This document shows positions 11,785 through 21,297 of a stretch of 64,000 bases of DNA, one piece after another (the first letter of the stretch is position 1; every line of letters starts with the position of its first letter). The position numbers were made by a program, and so were the translations under genes. The notes under the pieces were generated by a model that did not search any database, was not told where the DNA came from, and saw only the letters and a list, made by a program, of their open reading frames with translations. Origin of the DNA: Calidifontibacillus oryziterrae (GTDB taxonomy: Bacteria > Bacillota > Bacilli > Bacillales > Bacillaceae_J); NCBI RefSeq assembly GCF_000331575.1, contig NZ_ANOK01000005.1, forward strand, positions 62,001 to 126,000, written 5' to 3'.

Positions 11785-12467
11785 ACTTTTCCCTCAAATT
11801 TATAACCCGCTCTAATAACCGTAACAATACAATTTGCTTTATTTCCTAATTTATGACGTAAATTTCGAATATGACTATTGACCGTGCGATCATCGCCCGA
11901 AAATTCGTACCCCCAAATTTTCGTAATGAGTTGTTCTCTTGTCAAAATAATCCCTTGATTTTGCATTAAGTAGGTTAGTATTTCAAATTCCGTATACGTC
12001 AAACTAATTTGTTCTCCATCAACAAATACCGTACGTGTAGGAAAATGCACATGAATACCACTACTTATTAAAGTATCTTCGTTAGATTTGTTACTTATAT
12101 GAGAATATCGACTATCCAGTAATCGTTTTACTCTAGCCAATAAAATCGGGGGGCGGTACGGTTTTGTAACATAATCATCCGCCCCCAGTTCAAAACCTAA
12201 TAACGTATCATCTTCATCGCTTCGTGCCGTCAACATAATAATAGGTACATTGGATGATTTTCGAATCCGCTTGCATACAGACCATCCATCTAATTCTGGC
12301 AACATAATATCTAGAATAATTAGGTGTACTTCATATTCTTCAAAAATAGCTAGAGCTTCATTTCCATCTGCTGCTTCTAACACTTTATATCCTTCATCTA
12401 CTAAATAATCTTTCATAATTTCACGTAAAATATCTTCATCTTCTACAATTAATATCGTTTTTTTCAT
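11781..12467 (-). CDS. OmpR/PhoB-family response regulator
   Basis: 228 residues. Receiver domain with the acidic pocket VEDED, phosphoacceptor Asp53 in LIILDIMLPELDGW, the Thr of IIMLTARSDEDD and the Lys of YVTKPYRP; then a winged-helix DNA-binding domain with SLTYTEFEILTYLMQN and DDRTVNSHIRNLRHKLG. GAGGGAG lies 4 nt before the ATG. It forms an operon with the downstream kinase. A pair of 11-bp-spaced direct repeats upstream (12525-12543) suggests autoregulation. Confidence 0.96.
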   Translation of the reverse strand: MKKTILIVEDEDILREIMKDYLVDEGYKVLEAADGNEALAIFEEYEVHLIILDIMLPELDGWSVCKRIRKSSNVPIIMLTARSDEDDTLLGFELGADDYVTKPYRPPILLARVKRLLDSRYSHISNKSNEDTLISSGIHVHFPTRTVFVDGEQISLTYTEFEILTYLMQNQGIILTREQLITKIWGYEFSGDDRTVNSHIRNLRHKLGNKANCIVTVIRAGYKFEGKV

Positions 12468-12524
12468 TTTTCTCCCTCACAATGCTTCAACGGTTACTAC
12501 CTATGAAAGAGTACCATATTGATG

Positions 12525-12543
12525 TAAAGATGAGATAAAGATG
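12525..12543 (-). promoter_or_regulatory. Possible response-regulator binding site (11-bp direct repeats)
   Basis: TAAAGATG occurs at 12525-12532 and again at 12536-12543, one helical turn apart, about 60 bp before the regulator start. Direct repeats at this spacing are typical of OmpR-family sites. The rest of 12468-12809 holds only the 44-bp repeat and a terminator. Confidence 0.4.
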
Positions 12544-12603
12544 TTGACTTAAATTCAGATAATCTTTACTACAGTATCCCCACCTAATTTAATAAATTTT
12601 AGA

Positions 12604-12647
12604 ATTATTGTTCCCATATTTCCATTTTCAATCAATCCAGTAATGAT
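12604..12647. repeat. 44-bp perfect repeat, left copy
   Basis: Begins ATTATTGTTCCC and ends CCAGTAATGAT. An identical copy in the same orientation lies at 17998-18041. Nothing in it resembles a gene. Confidence 0.95.
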
Positions 12648-12724
12648 ACTTTCACTCAAAATCAATCAATGATTTTTAACTTACGTCTCATTTCCGCATA
12701 AAAAGTAAGACCTCGGCTCGGCTT

Positions 12725-12753
12725 AAAAATCCCCCGAACCATTAGTCCGAGGG
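12725..12753 (-). terminator. Terminator of the large secreted-protein gene
   Basis: On the minus strand CCCTCGGAC pairs with GTTCGGGGG (allowing G-T pairs) around a 5-nt loop and is followed by ATTTTT. Confidence 0.8.
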
Positions 12754-12809
12754 AACATATTTTAATATTCAAGTATGCATTTAAGGAAAATCTCCGCTTA
12801 TTTACCATC

Positions 12810-15800
12810 CTATAGAGGACTACCATCCTCATTCCAATATTCCCATTCTCCTATTTCTTCACCAGCAGCATAGGCACCCCTAGCTTTAATCTGCCCATTC
12901 TCATAATAGTATTCCCACGTACCTGTCTCTAGGCCCTCTTCATAGCTTCCTTCAGACATAAGTTGACCATTGAAATAATATTGCTCCCATGTTCCTGTCT
13001 TTTTATCATTAGAATACTGTCCGATAAATTCTTTTGCACCGTTATGGGTATACCAAGTTTTGTATAAGCCATCTAATACTCCATTGTTATAGTTGGCTTC
13101 AAGCGTCTTACTGTATTCAGGTCCTTCATATTTTTCATGGATGCCATGATACGTATTATCCTTGTATACATACCTTTCGGAAATCAGGCCACCTACATAA
13201 TTTTCCCAAGCTCCCTGCTTGTCTCCGTAATCATCTTCATACCAGACATAATACCAGTCTGAAGAGCCTTCAATTTCCCTTGTTAGCTGCGAATAATCCA
13301 CTCCTGTATCATCAACGACATATGGATAGAATTCCACGGTGATAGTCGGAATAAATCCCCCTGAATTTTTCACATTAGATGGTGGCAGGAATTCCCCTTC
13401 AAATGTATACAATCCTGTATAAGGAAATATTCCAACAACGCTATCAACAGTAGGATAGAGAACGACCGGATCCTCTTTCCAGTCTACGTTGAGATCCATA
13501 GTATCTGGGCCAGGACTTAAATATACTTTGATTTTTTTCGGTAAGTAAGATGATACGGCTTCAGCAAAACTCGTACCCTCTGGGATTCTCACGGTTTCTG
13601 CCGGATCATCATATCCACCAATTTCAAATTCATCATAAACTGGAACTTCTCGATACGTTACAGTAACAACCCTATTAAAGGCCGGCATTGACCCTGTTAC
13701 GTTATCAATATCAGCATAATAACCATCAATTGTAGGAGAAGGGATATTGTAGTCTTCTCCTACCTTAAACCTTTTAACAATCGGTTCTGCTACTTTTGTT
13801 TCATCTTCATATATATAGTTGATGGTTAGTTGATAAGTTAGAGTATCATTATAATAAATCACGGTGATATATTTAAATGTTTCATCCATTATTCCGGTAA
13901 CGACTGGTGTATCCGCAGTATACCCTTCTATTGTTGGAGAAGGAACACTAAACTCCTCACCTTCTTTTAGGCTGTCATCGTTATAAGGATCTGGTGCAAG
14001 GACAGCCTCATCATCGATTACATAGTTTATAAATAACGTATAAGTCTCCTCAAAATCCTTTGTGTATATGACTGTAACGGTCGTATCTCTTGCGATAATA
14101 CCTTCTACCGTTGCTTTATCAGGAGTATAACCTTCTATTGTTGGTGTAGGAATATTGTAGCTATCTCTATATTCATAATCTTCTTTTTTAAAAGTTGCAG
14201 GTGCTGCCACTCCGCCATCGTCAATCACATATTGCACAGTTAAAGTGTAATAGATGATATCATCATCTGAGTCGTCTTCGTCTGAATCCCCTGAATCATC
14301 TGAATCGCCCTCATCTGGGTCTTCTGAGTCGTCCTCATCTGAATCCCCCGAATCATCTGAACCATCTGAACCACCGGAGTCATCTGATTCGTCCGAATCT
14401 CCTGGGTCTTCTAGTTCTTCCGTTTCCCCAAGTCTCTCTTCTTCTATTTCTTTTTCGATTTCATCTAGAATTTCATCGATCGGTCTACCCTCTAGTTCTT
14501 CAATTTCTTGGATTAATTCATCATACACCCTATCAAACTCTTCAATACCCATGTCCAACTGATCTAGCATTGTATTTATATCTTCATAGCTAATCCCATC
14601 AAAAGTAGATGCATAATCTTGATTCTTTTCATAATCCAATGCAAAGTTCATATCAGAAAATAATTGTTGATAATCTTCCATAAAATCGGATGAAAACATC
14701 TCAGATTCTAATAATTCTTGAGGAATCTGCCCATCTTCTAAAGGGATTTCAACATAAGCGATACTTCCACCTTCAGCATCACTACTAATTTTAATTCCGA
14801 GAAGCTTCCCTTCATTCACCAAATCTGCAATTTGTTCTCCTACATAAAATATTTGGTTCCCTAAATCAGCCCCACCAAAGTCAGATAGGCCAAAAATAGA
14901 GGATACCGGCGCAAAATCATCCTTCATCTTATCAAATGTCATCGTTACTTTATCATTTTCTCCAACGATAATTGCACTACCTAATGAACTGACATCTAAA
15001 ATAACATCCACACCAGAAACAACAACCCCCGCAGCTTCACCGAGATACAACGTACCTGCCGCTGCCGTAGACATACCTGCGGTAATGATTGTACCCCCTA
15101 TAAAAAGTCCTACTTTACTAGCTGTCTTTGTAGTTCTAGCGATTAATTCTAGATTCTTGTAAAAGGCCTCATCAGCCATAGCATCTCCATGAACTATTTC
15201 ACTAGACAATTTTAAAATTTCAAAGGCCTGTTTTGCATCTACTCCTAGCTGCTTGGAAAACTCTTTCAGCTTTTGCGCACTTTTAATGGCATCAAACTGA
15301 TTTTGTATTTTTTCAGCCCACTCAAGACTATTCCCATTGGATGCAAGCATTGAATTTTCCATTTTCTCTTCCACATCACTAATAAAACGATCCGCTGCAT
15401 ATTGCATAGTTAAACTATTCTGGTATACCTTATCCCATGTTTCCGACGCTTCGTTTCTAGTTTTAATCCACTCATCCATTCCAACTTTATCAATATCCAT
15501 AGTAAATAATTTCTCATTCAGCAGAGATGCCTTAATAAATAATGATACTGTATTATTTGTAGCTTTAGAAACTGATCCCATTTGTAGATCTTTATTAGAT
15601 CTAGTAACTTCGCCTGAATTTATTGATTGAATGGTTTTTAAATCATTAATTCGTTTAACAATTGTAATAGCTTCACCAAATGTTAATTTATCTTGTATTC
15701 GCAGAGTCTTATCATCATATCCACGAAGTATACCTAGTTTAATAAACCTATTAACATCGGCTATTAAACTGTTATCAATTTGTTGACTATCTCTATAATC

Positions 15801-16127
15801 CCTTACTGAAACCTTTAATATCTCTTCATATTCCAATGTATCAGCTAACAGATTAACTACGTCAATTCTAGTTAAAGCATTATCATCACAATCCATATCT
15901 TTCTTATTTGAAAGTGCGATATTAGTAACTTGTTCAAACAATGCCCGGAACTCACAGGATGAAATATTTTTATTTAGGTTAATAGGTTCTTCTTCTGTTA
16001 AAATATTCTTTTGTTTAAAATATTCAAAGTTTTCACTTGCCCAATGATTTACGTTTTGAGCATAGGCAAAGTTGCTAAAAAGTAAAAACAATACTGTTGC
16101 TAAAGCTATAGTTCTTTTAGTGATCAT
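12810..16127 (-). CDS. Large secreted multi-domain protein: SLH-like, Asp/Ser linker, MucBP-like, MORN-like
   Basis: About 1105 residues. I start at the ATG at 16127 because GAGGTG lies 8 nt upstream; a TTG at 16133 is too close to it. Order: signal peptide (1-24, ending FAYA), an S-layer-homology-like region (about 25-163, with ITKR, VNRFIKLGILRGYDD), a helical region with a Gly/Ala-rich hydrophobic stretch near 335-390, an Asp/Ser/Glu-rich linker (about 570-623), three MucBP-like repeats of about 65 residues each ending in a PTIEGY...VTVIY block (about 626-690, 695-760, 764-826), an Ig-like part, and C-terminal MORN/YwqK-like repeats (TGTWEQYYFNGQL, TGTWEYYYENGQI). It is probably attached to the cell wall and binds glycans or partner proteins. 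Its role is unknown. It has its own terminator. Confidence 0.85.
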   Translation of the reverse strand: MITKRTIALATVLFLLFSNFAYAQNVNHWASENFEYFKQKNILTEEEPINLNKNISSCEFRALFEQVTNIALSNKKDMDCDDNALTRIDVVNLLADTLEYEEILKVSVRDYRDSQQIDNSLIADVNRFIKLGILRGYDDKTLRIQDKLTFGEAITIVKRINDLKTIQSINSGEVTRSNKDLQMGSVSKATNNTVSLFIKASLLNEKLFTMDIDKVGMDEWIKTRNEASETWDKVYQNSLTMQYAADRFISDVEEKMENSMLASNGNSLEWAEKIQNQFDAIKSAQKLKEFSKQLGVDAKQAFEILKLSSEIVHGDAMADEAFYKNLELIARTTKTASKVGLFIGGTIITAGMSTAAAGTLYLGEAAGVVVSGVDVILDVSSLGSAIIVGENDKVTMTFDKMKDDFAPVSSIFGLSDFGGADLGNQIFYVGEQIADLVNEGKLLGIKISSDAEGGSIAYVEIPLEDGQIPQELLESEMFSSDFMEDYQQLFSDMNFALDYEKNQDYASTFDGISYEDINTMLDQLDMGIEEFDRVYDELIQEIEELEGRPIDEILDEIEKEIEEERLGETEELEDPGDSDESDDSGGSDGSDDSGDSDEDDSEDPDEGDSDDSGDSDEDDSDDDIIYYTLTVQYVIDDGGVAAPATFKKEDYEYRDSYNIPTPTIEGYTPDKATVEGIIARDTTVTVIYTKDFEETYTLFINYVIDDEAVLAPDPYNDDSLKEGEEFSVPSPTIEGYTADTPVVTGIMDETFKYITVIYYNDTLTYQLTINYIYEDETKVAEPIVKRFKVGEDYNIPSPTIDGYYADIDNVTGSMPAFNRVVTVTYREVPVYDEFEIGGYDDPAETVRIPEGTSFAEAVSSYLPKKIKVYLSPGPDTMDLNVDWKEDPVVLYPTVDSVVGIFPYTGLYTFEGEFLPPSNVKNSGGFIPTITVEFYPYVVDDTGVDYSQLTREIEGSSDWYYVWYEDDYGDKQGAWENYVGGLISERYVYKDNTYHGIHEKYEGPEYSKTLEANYNNGVLDGLYKTWYTHNGAKEFIGQYSNDKKTGTWEQYYFNGQLMSEGSYEEGLETGTWEYYYENGQIKARGAYAAGEEIGEWEYWNEDGSPL

Positions 16128-16285
16128 TCTCAACTCACCTCTAATTTAATTTTTGAACGGTATACAAAATTTGTTATTGTAAATGCTTACCTTCCTGCAA
16201 TAAACATTCCCGATTATTTGTATATCTACAAAAGTAGTTTAAAAGTAGTTAATATAAAATACATCACTATTAAGTATGAAATCAC

Positions 16286-16320
16286 AAAAAAAACGCCTTT
16301 CATACTTTAGTACGAAGGGC
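16286..16320 (-). terminator. Terminator of the membrane-anchored LuxR-type regulator
   Basis: On the minus strand GCCCTTCGTAC pairs with GTATGAAAGGC, one mismatch, followed by eight T. Confidence 0.8.
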
Positions 16321-16351
16321 AACATTGTATAATATCTATAATATTTTGCGA

Positions 16352-17752
16352 CTATACGTCCTTGAGAAAGGTGCTAATGAGTTCCGCACGACTCGATACA
16401 TCATACTTTGAATAAATATTTCGCACGTGCGTTTTAACAGTACTTTCACTTATACAAAGAATCTCACCAATTCCACGATTTGATTTTCCCATCAATATAA
16501 GTTCAAGTACTTCATTTTCCCTTTCTGTAAGTGGTGTTGCTATCTTTGTCTTTTGAATAATATTAGGTAGTTGTAGGTTTTTTAGGCTATCATAGTTTGC
16601 AAGATAAGTATGGTTCTTGATTAAAATCGTTAATTGACGATTAAGCGGCGGCAACAAAGCAAGTGCAATACTTACTACTACAAGTGCAATAACTGCCACT
16701 TCTGCGCTTGGTAACCGCATTGATGTAACACCCAATCCAATAATATCACCGAATAATACTCCAATTACATTCGCTGCAAGGCCTATACCAAAAACTACAC
16801 TTGGATTTTTACTATAATCCAGCATCTCAGCAATTATACTCCACCAAAACAAATCAAAAATACCACAGGCTGCTAGCATCAACGTGTTCACAATAATAAA
16901 ATCCATGGATTCACGTCCTACTAACATAAAAGAAATAAACGAAGCCATAATCATTGCCATACCAACGTATAAAATATGTGATCGTTTCACTTTAGTTGGC
17001 AAATTGCGCATTATAATAATGGCAAAAATATAAGGTACAGCCCAATACCAGCTCAACAAACCCGTTAGATGTTTAAAAGCAGGATTTATAACTTGATACA
17101 TAAGACCAGAGTTAATAGTAATAATACTGACAAATAGAAATAACAACACAAGAGATTTTATAGCATTGTTGCTAGATTCTTTTCTTTCAGTTTCTTTAAT
17201 TAATAGTTTATTAGTTTCAACTGGTATGAACCAAATAAATAGCATACCTAAACCTAAGCAGAGCATAGATAAAGCAAGGCCCACAAATGGCGATAGATTA
17301 ATAGCAATCACATTGATAACTATCATTATAATGTTCGAGTAAATCAACACATCTGCACAAGTCTTAAGCCGCTCGTATTTAGGTGTAAATAATTTTAAAA
17401 AATATCCCCATGAGGCTATAGCACAGCCACCAGAGTATCCAATAATAATTAACCCAATACCCCATAAATTTGCAACATTAAAAACGAAAGGTGTAGTTGC
17501 AATTAGACAAATACCCATAGTAATGAGCATCGTGCGTCTTGCCATAACAGATGTTTTTACTACTAAACCGCAAGATAACAGTCCTGCAAAATGTGCTACA
17601 ATACCAGCTAATACGTAACCAAAAGGATTATAATTGTAGTGGTCAAAAAGGCTATATAATACCTGGCCTTCAAAAACAAAGGATAATAAGTAAGCAGATA
17701 GCAAGACGAAACCATTAATCGAAAGGATTCGTTTATCAGTTATTTTAAACAT
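16352..17752 (-). CDS. Membrane-anchored LuxR-type regulator with MFS-like transporter domain
   Basis: 466 residues. The first 390 or so form about twelve membrane spans like a major-facilitator protein (for example FGYVLAGIVAHFAGLLSCGLV, GIGLAANVIGVLFGDIIGLG). The last 65 residues are a LuxR/GerE helix-turn-helix: LTERENEVLELILMGKSN, ESTVKTHVRNIYSKYDVSSR. Such fusions are known mainly from Actinobacteria such as Eggerthellaceae as one-component regulators; here the transporter part may sense a ligand while the DNA-binding domain stays at the membrane. AGGAGATGG precedes the start. No linked target gene is obvious apart from the large surface protein downstream. Confidence 0.88.
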   Translation of the reverse strand: MFKITDKRILSINGFVLLSAYLLSFVFEGQVLYSLFDHYNYNPFGYVLAGIVAHFAGLLSCGLVVKTSVMARRTMLITMGICLIATTPFVFNVANLWGIGLIIIGYSGGCAIASWGYFLKLFTPKYERLKTCADVLIYSNIIMIVINVIAINLSPFVGLALSMLCLGLGMLFIWFIPVETNKLLIKETERKESSNNAIKSLVLLFLFVSIITINSGLMYQVINPAFKHLTGLLSWYWAVPYIFAIIIMRNLPTKVKRSHILYVGMAMIMASFISFMLVGRESMDFIIVNTLMLAACGIFDLFWWSIIAEMLDYSKNPSVVFGIGLAANVIGVLFGDIIGLGVTSMRLPSAEVAVIALVVVSIALALLPPLNRQLTILIKNHTYLANYDSLKNLQLPNIIQKTKIATPLTERENEVLELILMGKSNRGIGEILCISESTVKTHVRNIYSKYDVSSRAELISTFLKDV

Positions 17753-17840
17753 AATTATTAAACCATCTCCTATAAATCAACCATAACCATTTTTCCAGTT
17801 TTATTAATGTATTAGCCAGCTACTAGTGAGCAAAAGTAAA

Positions 17841-17883
17841 GGCCGACCAAACAGAGATCTCGTTTGATTGACCTTCTTTTTAT
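17841..17883 (+). terminator. Orphan terminator-like hairpin
   Basis: GGCCGACCAAACAGAG (17841-17856) pairs with CTCGTTTGATTGACC (17859-17873) and is followed by TTCTTTTTATT on the plus strand. No plus-strand gene lies upstream, so it may be a leftover of a lost gene. The rest of 17753-18225 has no gene. Confidence 0.5.
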
Positions 17884-17997
17884 TGATAATATTAAACTTT
17901 GTGAAATTACATGAATTTTATAAATATTCTACTAACTTATTATACTACTATATATCACCCTTAAATGTGGACAACTCGTGACATTTTGCTTTGCCCT

Positions 17998-18041
17998 ATT
18001 ATTGTTCCCATATTTCCATTTTCAATCAATCCAGTAATGAT
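17998..18041. repeat. 44-bp perfect repeat, right copy
   Basis: Identical to 12604-12647 and in direct orientation; together they bracket the large secreted-protein gene and the LuxR-type gene. Confidence 0.95.
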
Positions 18042-18225
18042 TCTTCACCGTATTAAATACGCGATGTGTCTATCTAATAATATTTTATTAAGTTAATATC
18101 GAATTTAGGTAGTCCAATAAATCCGATTTTTGAAAGAGGCGCTATATGACTTAAGATACAATATTTACAATCCATTCTCACTTTCACTTGCCTACTTACA
18201 ATCTATCATACGAAAAGAAATATAA

Positions 18226-19689
18226 TTATCGGACTAAGTTTAATTTCTTATCTTTGATTTCATAAATTACATCAGCCACATTCTCAAGCAGCCGATTGTC
18301 ATGAGTGATAAACAATATGGTTCCAGTATATTCCTTCATTAACACTTCCAAAGCTTCTAAACTCGATATGTCAAGAAAGTTGCTAGGTTCATCCATTAAC
18401 AGGATATTGTATCTCCCCATAAGCATTTTTGCCAGTAACAATTTAATAATTTCGCCACCGCTTAAAACAGATAAGCTTTTAGCAATATCGTTTTGTTTAA
18501 ACCCCATTGATGCTAGCACTGAACGGATTTCTGATACATTGTAATCACACTCCTCTTGCATAAACTCCATGACATTCTGATTACTGTTGTACTTGTAACC
18601 ATTTTGTGCAAAGTACCCTATTTTTGCCTTAGGTGAAATAGAAATTCCATCTTCATGGTTTAAGATCATCTGTATTAACGTTGTTTTTCCCGTTCCATTA
18701 CCACCAGTTAGCGCTACTTTTGCTCCAAGCGGAATTTGAAAAGATGCATTTTCAAACAATACCTTTTCTCCAAATATTTTATTAATTTCCGTACCGACAA
18801 TAGGATATGGATTGTGGAGTGCCAATGCTTTGCTTTGCCTGAAACGAATCCTACGAATGTTTTCTGGAGCTTCTACATCTCCCAAGGCCGCAATCCTATG
18901 TTCCAGAGACTTAACGGCATTATGCATCTTTTTTTCCTTACTTCCCATTGATTTTTGATGAGCTAAACGCCCACCACCTTCAGTATTTTTTTTCTTTGAA
19001 GCACCTTTTACCTTCTGTTCTAGTTTACGAGCATGTTTTCGCTTTTCCTCCGCAGCCCTTTCCAATCGATCACGTTCTGCAACAAATTGTTCGTATTCTG
19101 CAGCTTGGTTCTTGCGTTCATCCTCTTTCTGGCGAAGATAATCAGAATAGTTTCCCCAATACTCCGTGATTTTGCCATCTTTCAGTTCCCATATTTTATC
19201 TACTACCTCATCAAGAAAATATCGGTCGTGACTAATAACTAACAGTGCACCTGTAAAATATTTTAGCTGTCCGATTAGAAAATCAATTCCTTCACGGTCT
19301 AAATGACTTGTTGGTTCATCCGCTAAAATACCATGCACCTGTGCTGATAATGCCTGTGCTAGTTTAAGCCTTGTTTCTTCACCACCGCTCATGGTCTGTA
19401 TATCCAATTGCTCAACACCGAGCTTGCCTACAAGTGCAAAATCTTTTTCCGCCTGCAATCTTACTTCGTCCAACTGGGGGATATAGGCAAATTCACCGAG
19501 TCGATTAATTTTACATCCTACCGGGGTTAATTCTCCTAAAAGCACCTTAAATAAAGTGCTTTTCCCTACACCATTTGCTCCCACTAGACCAATACGGTCA
19601 TAATCATATACTTCTAATTCTTCTATATCTAAAACATCACGCCCTGTGAATTCCACATAAACGTCTTTTGCCTTTAATATCAATTCCAT
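18226..19689 (-). CDS. msrD: ABC-F ribosomal protection protein, Msr(D)-like
   Basis: 487 residues, the same length as streptococcal Msr(D), and near-identical in long blocks I recognise ([65 protein letters not shown]). Two ABC domains are joined by a long charged linker (about 190-265) of the kind that enters the ribosomal exit site; there are no membrane spans. The family frees ribosomes from macrolides, ketolides and streptogramin B. It follows mef(A)-like in one operon and is preceded by a leader peptide and hairpin as in the mobile pair. AGGAGG sits 7 nt before the ATG. Confidence 0.95.
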   Translation of the reverse strand: MELILKAKDVYVEFTGRDVLDIEELEVYDYDRIGLVGANGVGKSTLFKVLLGELTPVGCKINRLGEFAYIPQLDEVRLQAEKDFALVGKLGVEQLDIQTMSGGEETRLKLAQALSAQVHGILADEPTSHLDREGIDFLIGQLKYFTGALLVISHDRYFLDEVVDKIWELKDGKITEYWGNYSDYLRQKEDERKNQAAEYEQFVAERDRLERAAEEKRKHARKLEQKVKGASKKKNTEGGGRLAHQKSMGSKEKKMHNAVKSLEHRIAALGDVEAPENIRRIRFRQSKALALHNPYPIVGTEINKIFGEKVLFENASFQIPLGAKVALTGGNGTGKTTLIQMILNHEDGISISPKAKIGYFAQNGYKYNSNQNVMEFMQEECDYNVSEIRSVLASMGFKQNDIAKSLSVLSGGEIIKLLLAKMLMGRYNILLMDEPSNFLDISSLEALEVLMKEYTGTILFITHDNRLLENVADVIYEIKDKKLNLVR

Positions 19690-19733
19690 ATTATTTCCTC
19701 CTGTCTATAATCGCCTGTTTTCATTTGCCTGTA

Positions 19734-19751
19734 CGCAGGGAAAACCCTGCG
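19734..19751 (-). promoter_or_regulatory. Attenuator/anti-attenuator hairpin ahead of msr(D)-like
   Basis: CGCAGGG-AAAA-CCCTGCG is a perfect 7-bp stem between the leader peptide stop and the msr(D) ribosome site. In streptococci a hairpin at this place lets drug-stalled ribosomes on the leader control msr(D). Confidence 0.75.
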
Positions 19752-19767
19752 ATTTAAGCAGGAAGAA

Positions 19768-19788
19768 TTACATGAAAATATAATACAT
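19768..19788 (-). CDS. msrDL: Leader peptide of msr(D) (MYYIFM)
   Basis: ATG at 19788 after TGGAGGG, encoding MYYIFM and a TAA. The streptococcal Msr(D) leader, as I recall it, is MYLIFM, so one residue differs (Leu3 to Tyr). The known role is macrolide-dependent ribosome stalling that raises msr(D) expression. Position, ribosome site and the following hairpin all match the known arrangement. Confidence 0.85.
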   Translation of the reverse strand: MYYIFM

Positions 19789-19813
19789 AAATAACCCTCC
19801 AATTATGTTTACT

Positions 19814-21031
19814 TTATTTTGAATCTAATTTTCTTATCTCAGTCACCATTGGGCAAACACTAGCAATACCGATGATTAAAATACCTGATATGAAAAACCA
19901 ATGGTTTACACCGATTCTATCCGCAAAGAATCCGGAAAGGATTAACCCAAATGGCATAGCAAGTGACATGAAGCTCCCTGTCAATGAAAATACACGTCCT
20001 AAATATTCAGGCTTAATTTTCTCCTGAAAAAGAGCTGTTTGTACACCGCTGTAAAATGGCACCGAAAGTCCCATCATTGCACAGCAAACTACAAATATCA
20101 CAAATCCACTCGGAGGTAGTAAGCCTGAAATGACCAAACTAGACCCCATCACAAAAATGGATACCGTGATTAATAGGATTCGCTTTTTATAGTTGCCAAA
20201 AAACCCTAACGATAGCCCCCCTGCCAGCATACCAGAAGCATAAGCAATCTCCGTGATAGAAATATGCATCGGTGTCCCATTAAAATATTCCATGGTGATT
20301 AAAGGATATAATGCATTAATAGGCATATATACAAACATATATAATGTTCCTATTAGTAGTAAGGCAAATAATCCTTTATTGTCCTTTAAGACTATAAATC
20401 CCTCTCTCATCTCGCCTATAAAATTCAGCTTAAAGTTTTGCTTGTCTACTTTAAGCTTTGGAATATTCACAAAAGCTACAGTGAGACTAGCAATTACAGC
20501 ACCTAACACATCGATCGTAATAATCGCATTTAATTCCCAAACAGAGTATAACAATGCTGCTACTGCGGGACTAACAATATAGCTAATAGACTGCAAGGAC
20601 TGGCTATAACCCGCACATTTAGTTAACTGATCTTCCGGTACTAACAGAGGAGTGACCGCATGTAGAGCAGGTGTATGAAAAGCTGTGCCAACACTACGGA
20701 TAAACAATACTACCATAACGATCCAAACAGGTAACTCCATATAAAATGCAATAATTGCTAGCACTGCTCCAGCTGCTGCAATAATTAAATCAGCACCAAT
20801 CATTATCTTTTTCCTATCATAACGATCCACCAATACACCAATAGCTGGCCCAAAAACAGCATATGGTAGAAAACCAACTAGTGAAGCCATAGATAAGACC
20901 ATCGCAGATCCTGTTTTTTCTGTAAGATAAAAAATAATTGCCATTTGCAGGATGGCACTTGTAATTAATGATACTGCCTGCCCTGCCCATATTGTAAAAA
21001 ACTTAAGTTTCCAATTATTAAATTTTTCCAT
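19814..21031 (-). CDS. mefA: Macrolide efflux MFS transporter, Mef(A)-like
   Basis: 405 residues, the length of Mef(A), with about twelve spans. Long stretches match Mef(A) as I remember it: WAGQAVSLITSAILQMAIIF, KTGSAMVLSMASLVGFLP, DRYDRKKIMIGADLIIAAAG, ECA-type change-free block CAGYSQSLQSISYIVSPAVA, QEKIKPEYLGRVFSL, GVNHWFFISGILIIGIA. It exports macrolides with proton exchange. AGGAGG precedes the ATG; msr(D)-like follows after 124 bp. A leader peptide and two terminators lie upstream, as in the mobile element form. Confidence 0.95.
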   Translation of the reverse strand: MEKFNNWKLKFFTIWAGQAVSLITSAILQMAIIFYLTEKTGSAMVLSMASLVGFLPYAVFGPAIGVLVDRYDRKKIMIGADLIIAAAGAVLAIIAFYMELPVWIVMVVLFIRSVGTAFHTPALHAVTPLLVPEDQLTKCAGYSQSLQSISYIVSPAVAALLYSVWELNAIITIDVLGAVIASLTVAFVNIPKLKVDKQNFKLNFIGEMREGFIVLKDNKGLFALLLIGTLYMFVYMPINALYPLITMEYFNGTPMHISITEIAYASGMLAGGLSLGFFGNYKKRILLITVSIFVMGSSLVISGLLPPSGFVIFVVCCAMMGLSVPFYSGVQTALFQEKIKPEYLGRVFSLTGSFMSLAMPFGLILSGFFADRIGVNHWFFISGILIIGIASVCPMVTEIRKLDSK

Positions 21032-21091
21032 GTTATTGCCTCCTGCATACTATCTGCTTGAATTCTGCTTGAATTTTTATGGTTCTAGGCA

Positions 21092-21136
21092 ATAAAAAAT
21101 GCAGGCCAAAATCCACAATGTGGCTTTAGTCTGCAT
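21092..21136 (-). terminator. Leader terminator just before mef(A)-like
   Basis: On the minus strand ATGCAG/CTGCAT closes an inner CCACA/TGTGG stem and is followed by six T, 60 bp before the mef(A) start. It should stop transcription unless leader events prevent it. Confidence 0.75.
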
Positions 21137-21250
21137 ACATACAATATGAAAGCATTCTTAAAAAAGACATAGTTAAATAAAGCTATAGTTAAATAAGCTA
21201 TATCCTAACCGTAACTAATGAATGCCCAATATCGTATAAATAAGCACAAC

Positions 21251-21276
21251 AAAAAAGCCTATCATCGGGGATAGAT
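21251..21276 (-). terminator. Attenuator after the mef(A) leader peptide
   Basis: Stem CTATC/GATAG around a C-rich loop, followed on the minus strand by GGC and six T, immediately after the MTASMRLR leader frame. Confidence 0.7.
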
Positions 21277-21297
21277 TTTGCCTTTTTTATTGCCAGC

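Noticed and set aside
14254-14562. Plus-strand Ser/Pro/Glu-rich frame
   Set aside because: Complement of the Asp/Ser/Glu linker of the large secreted protein; low complexity keeps it open.
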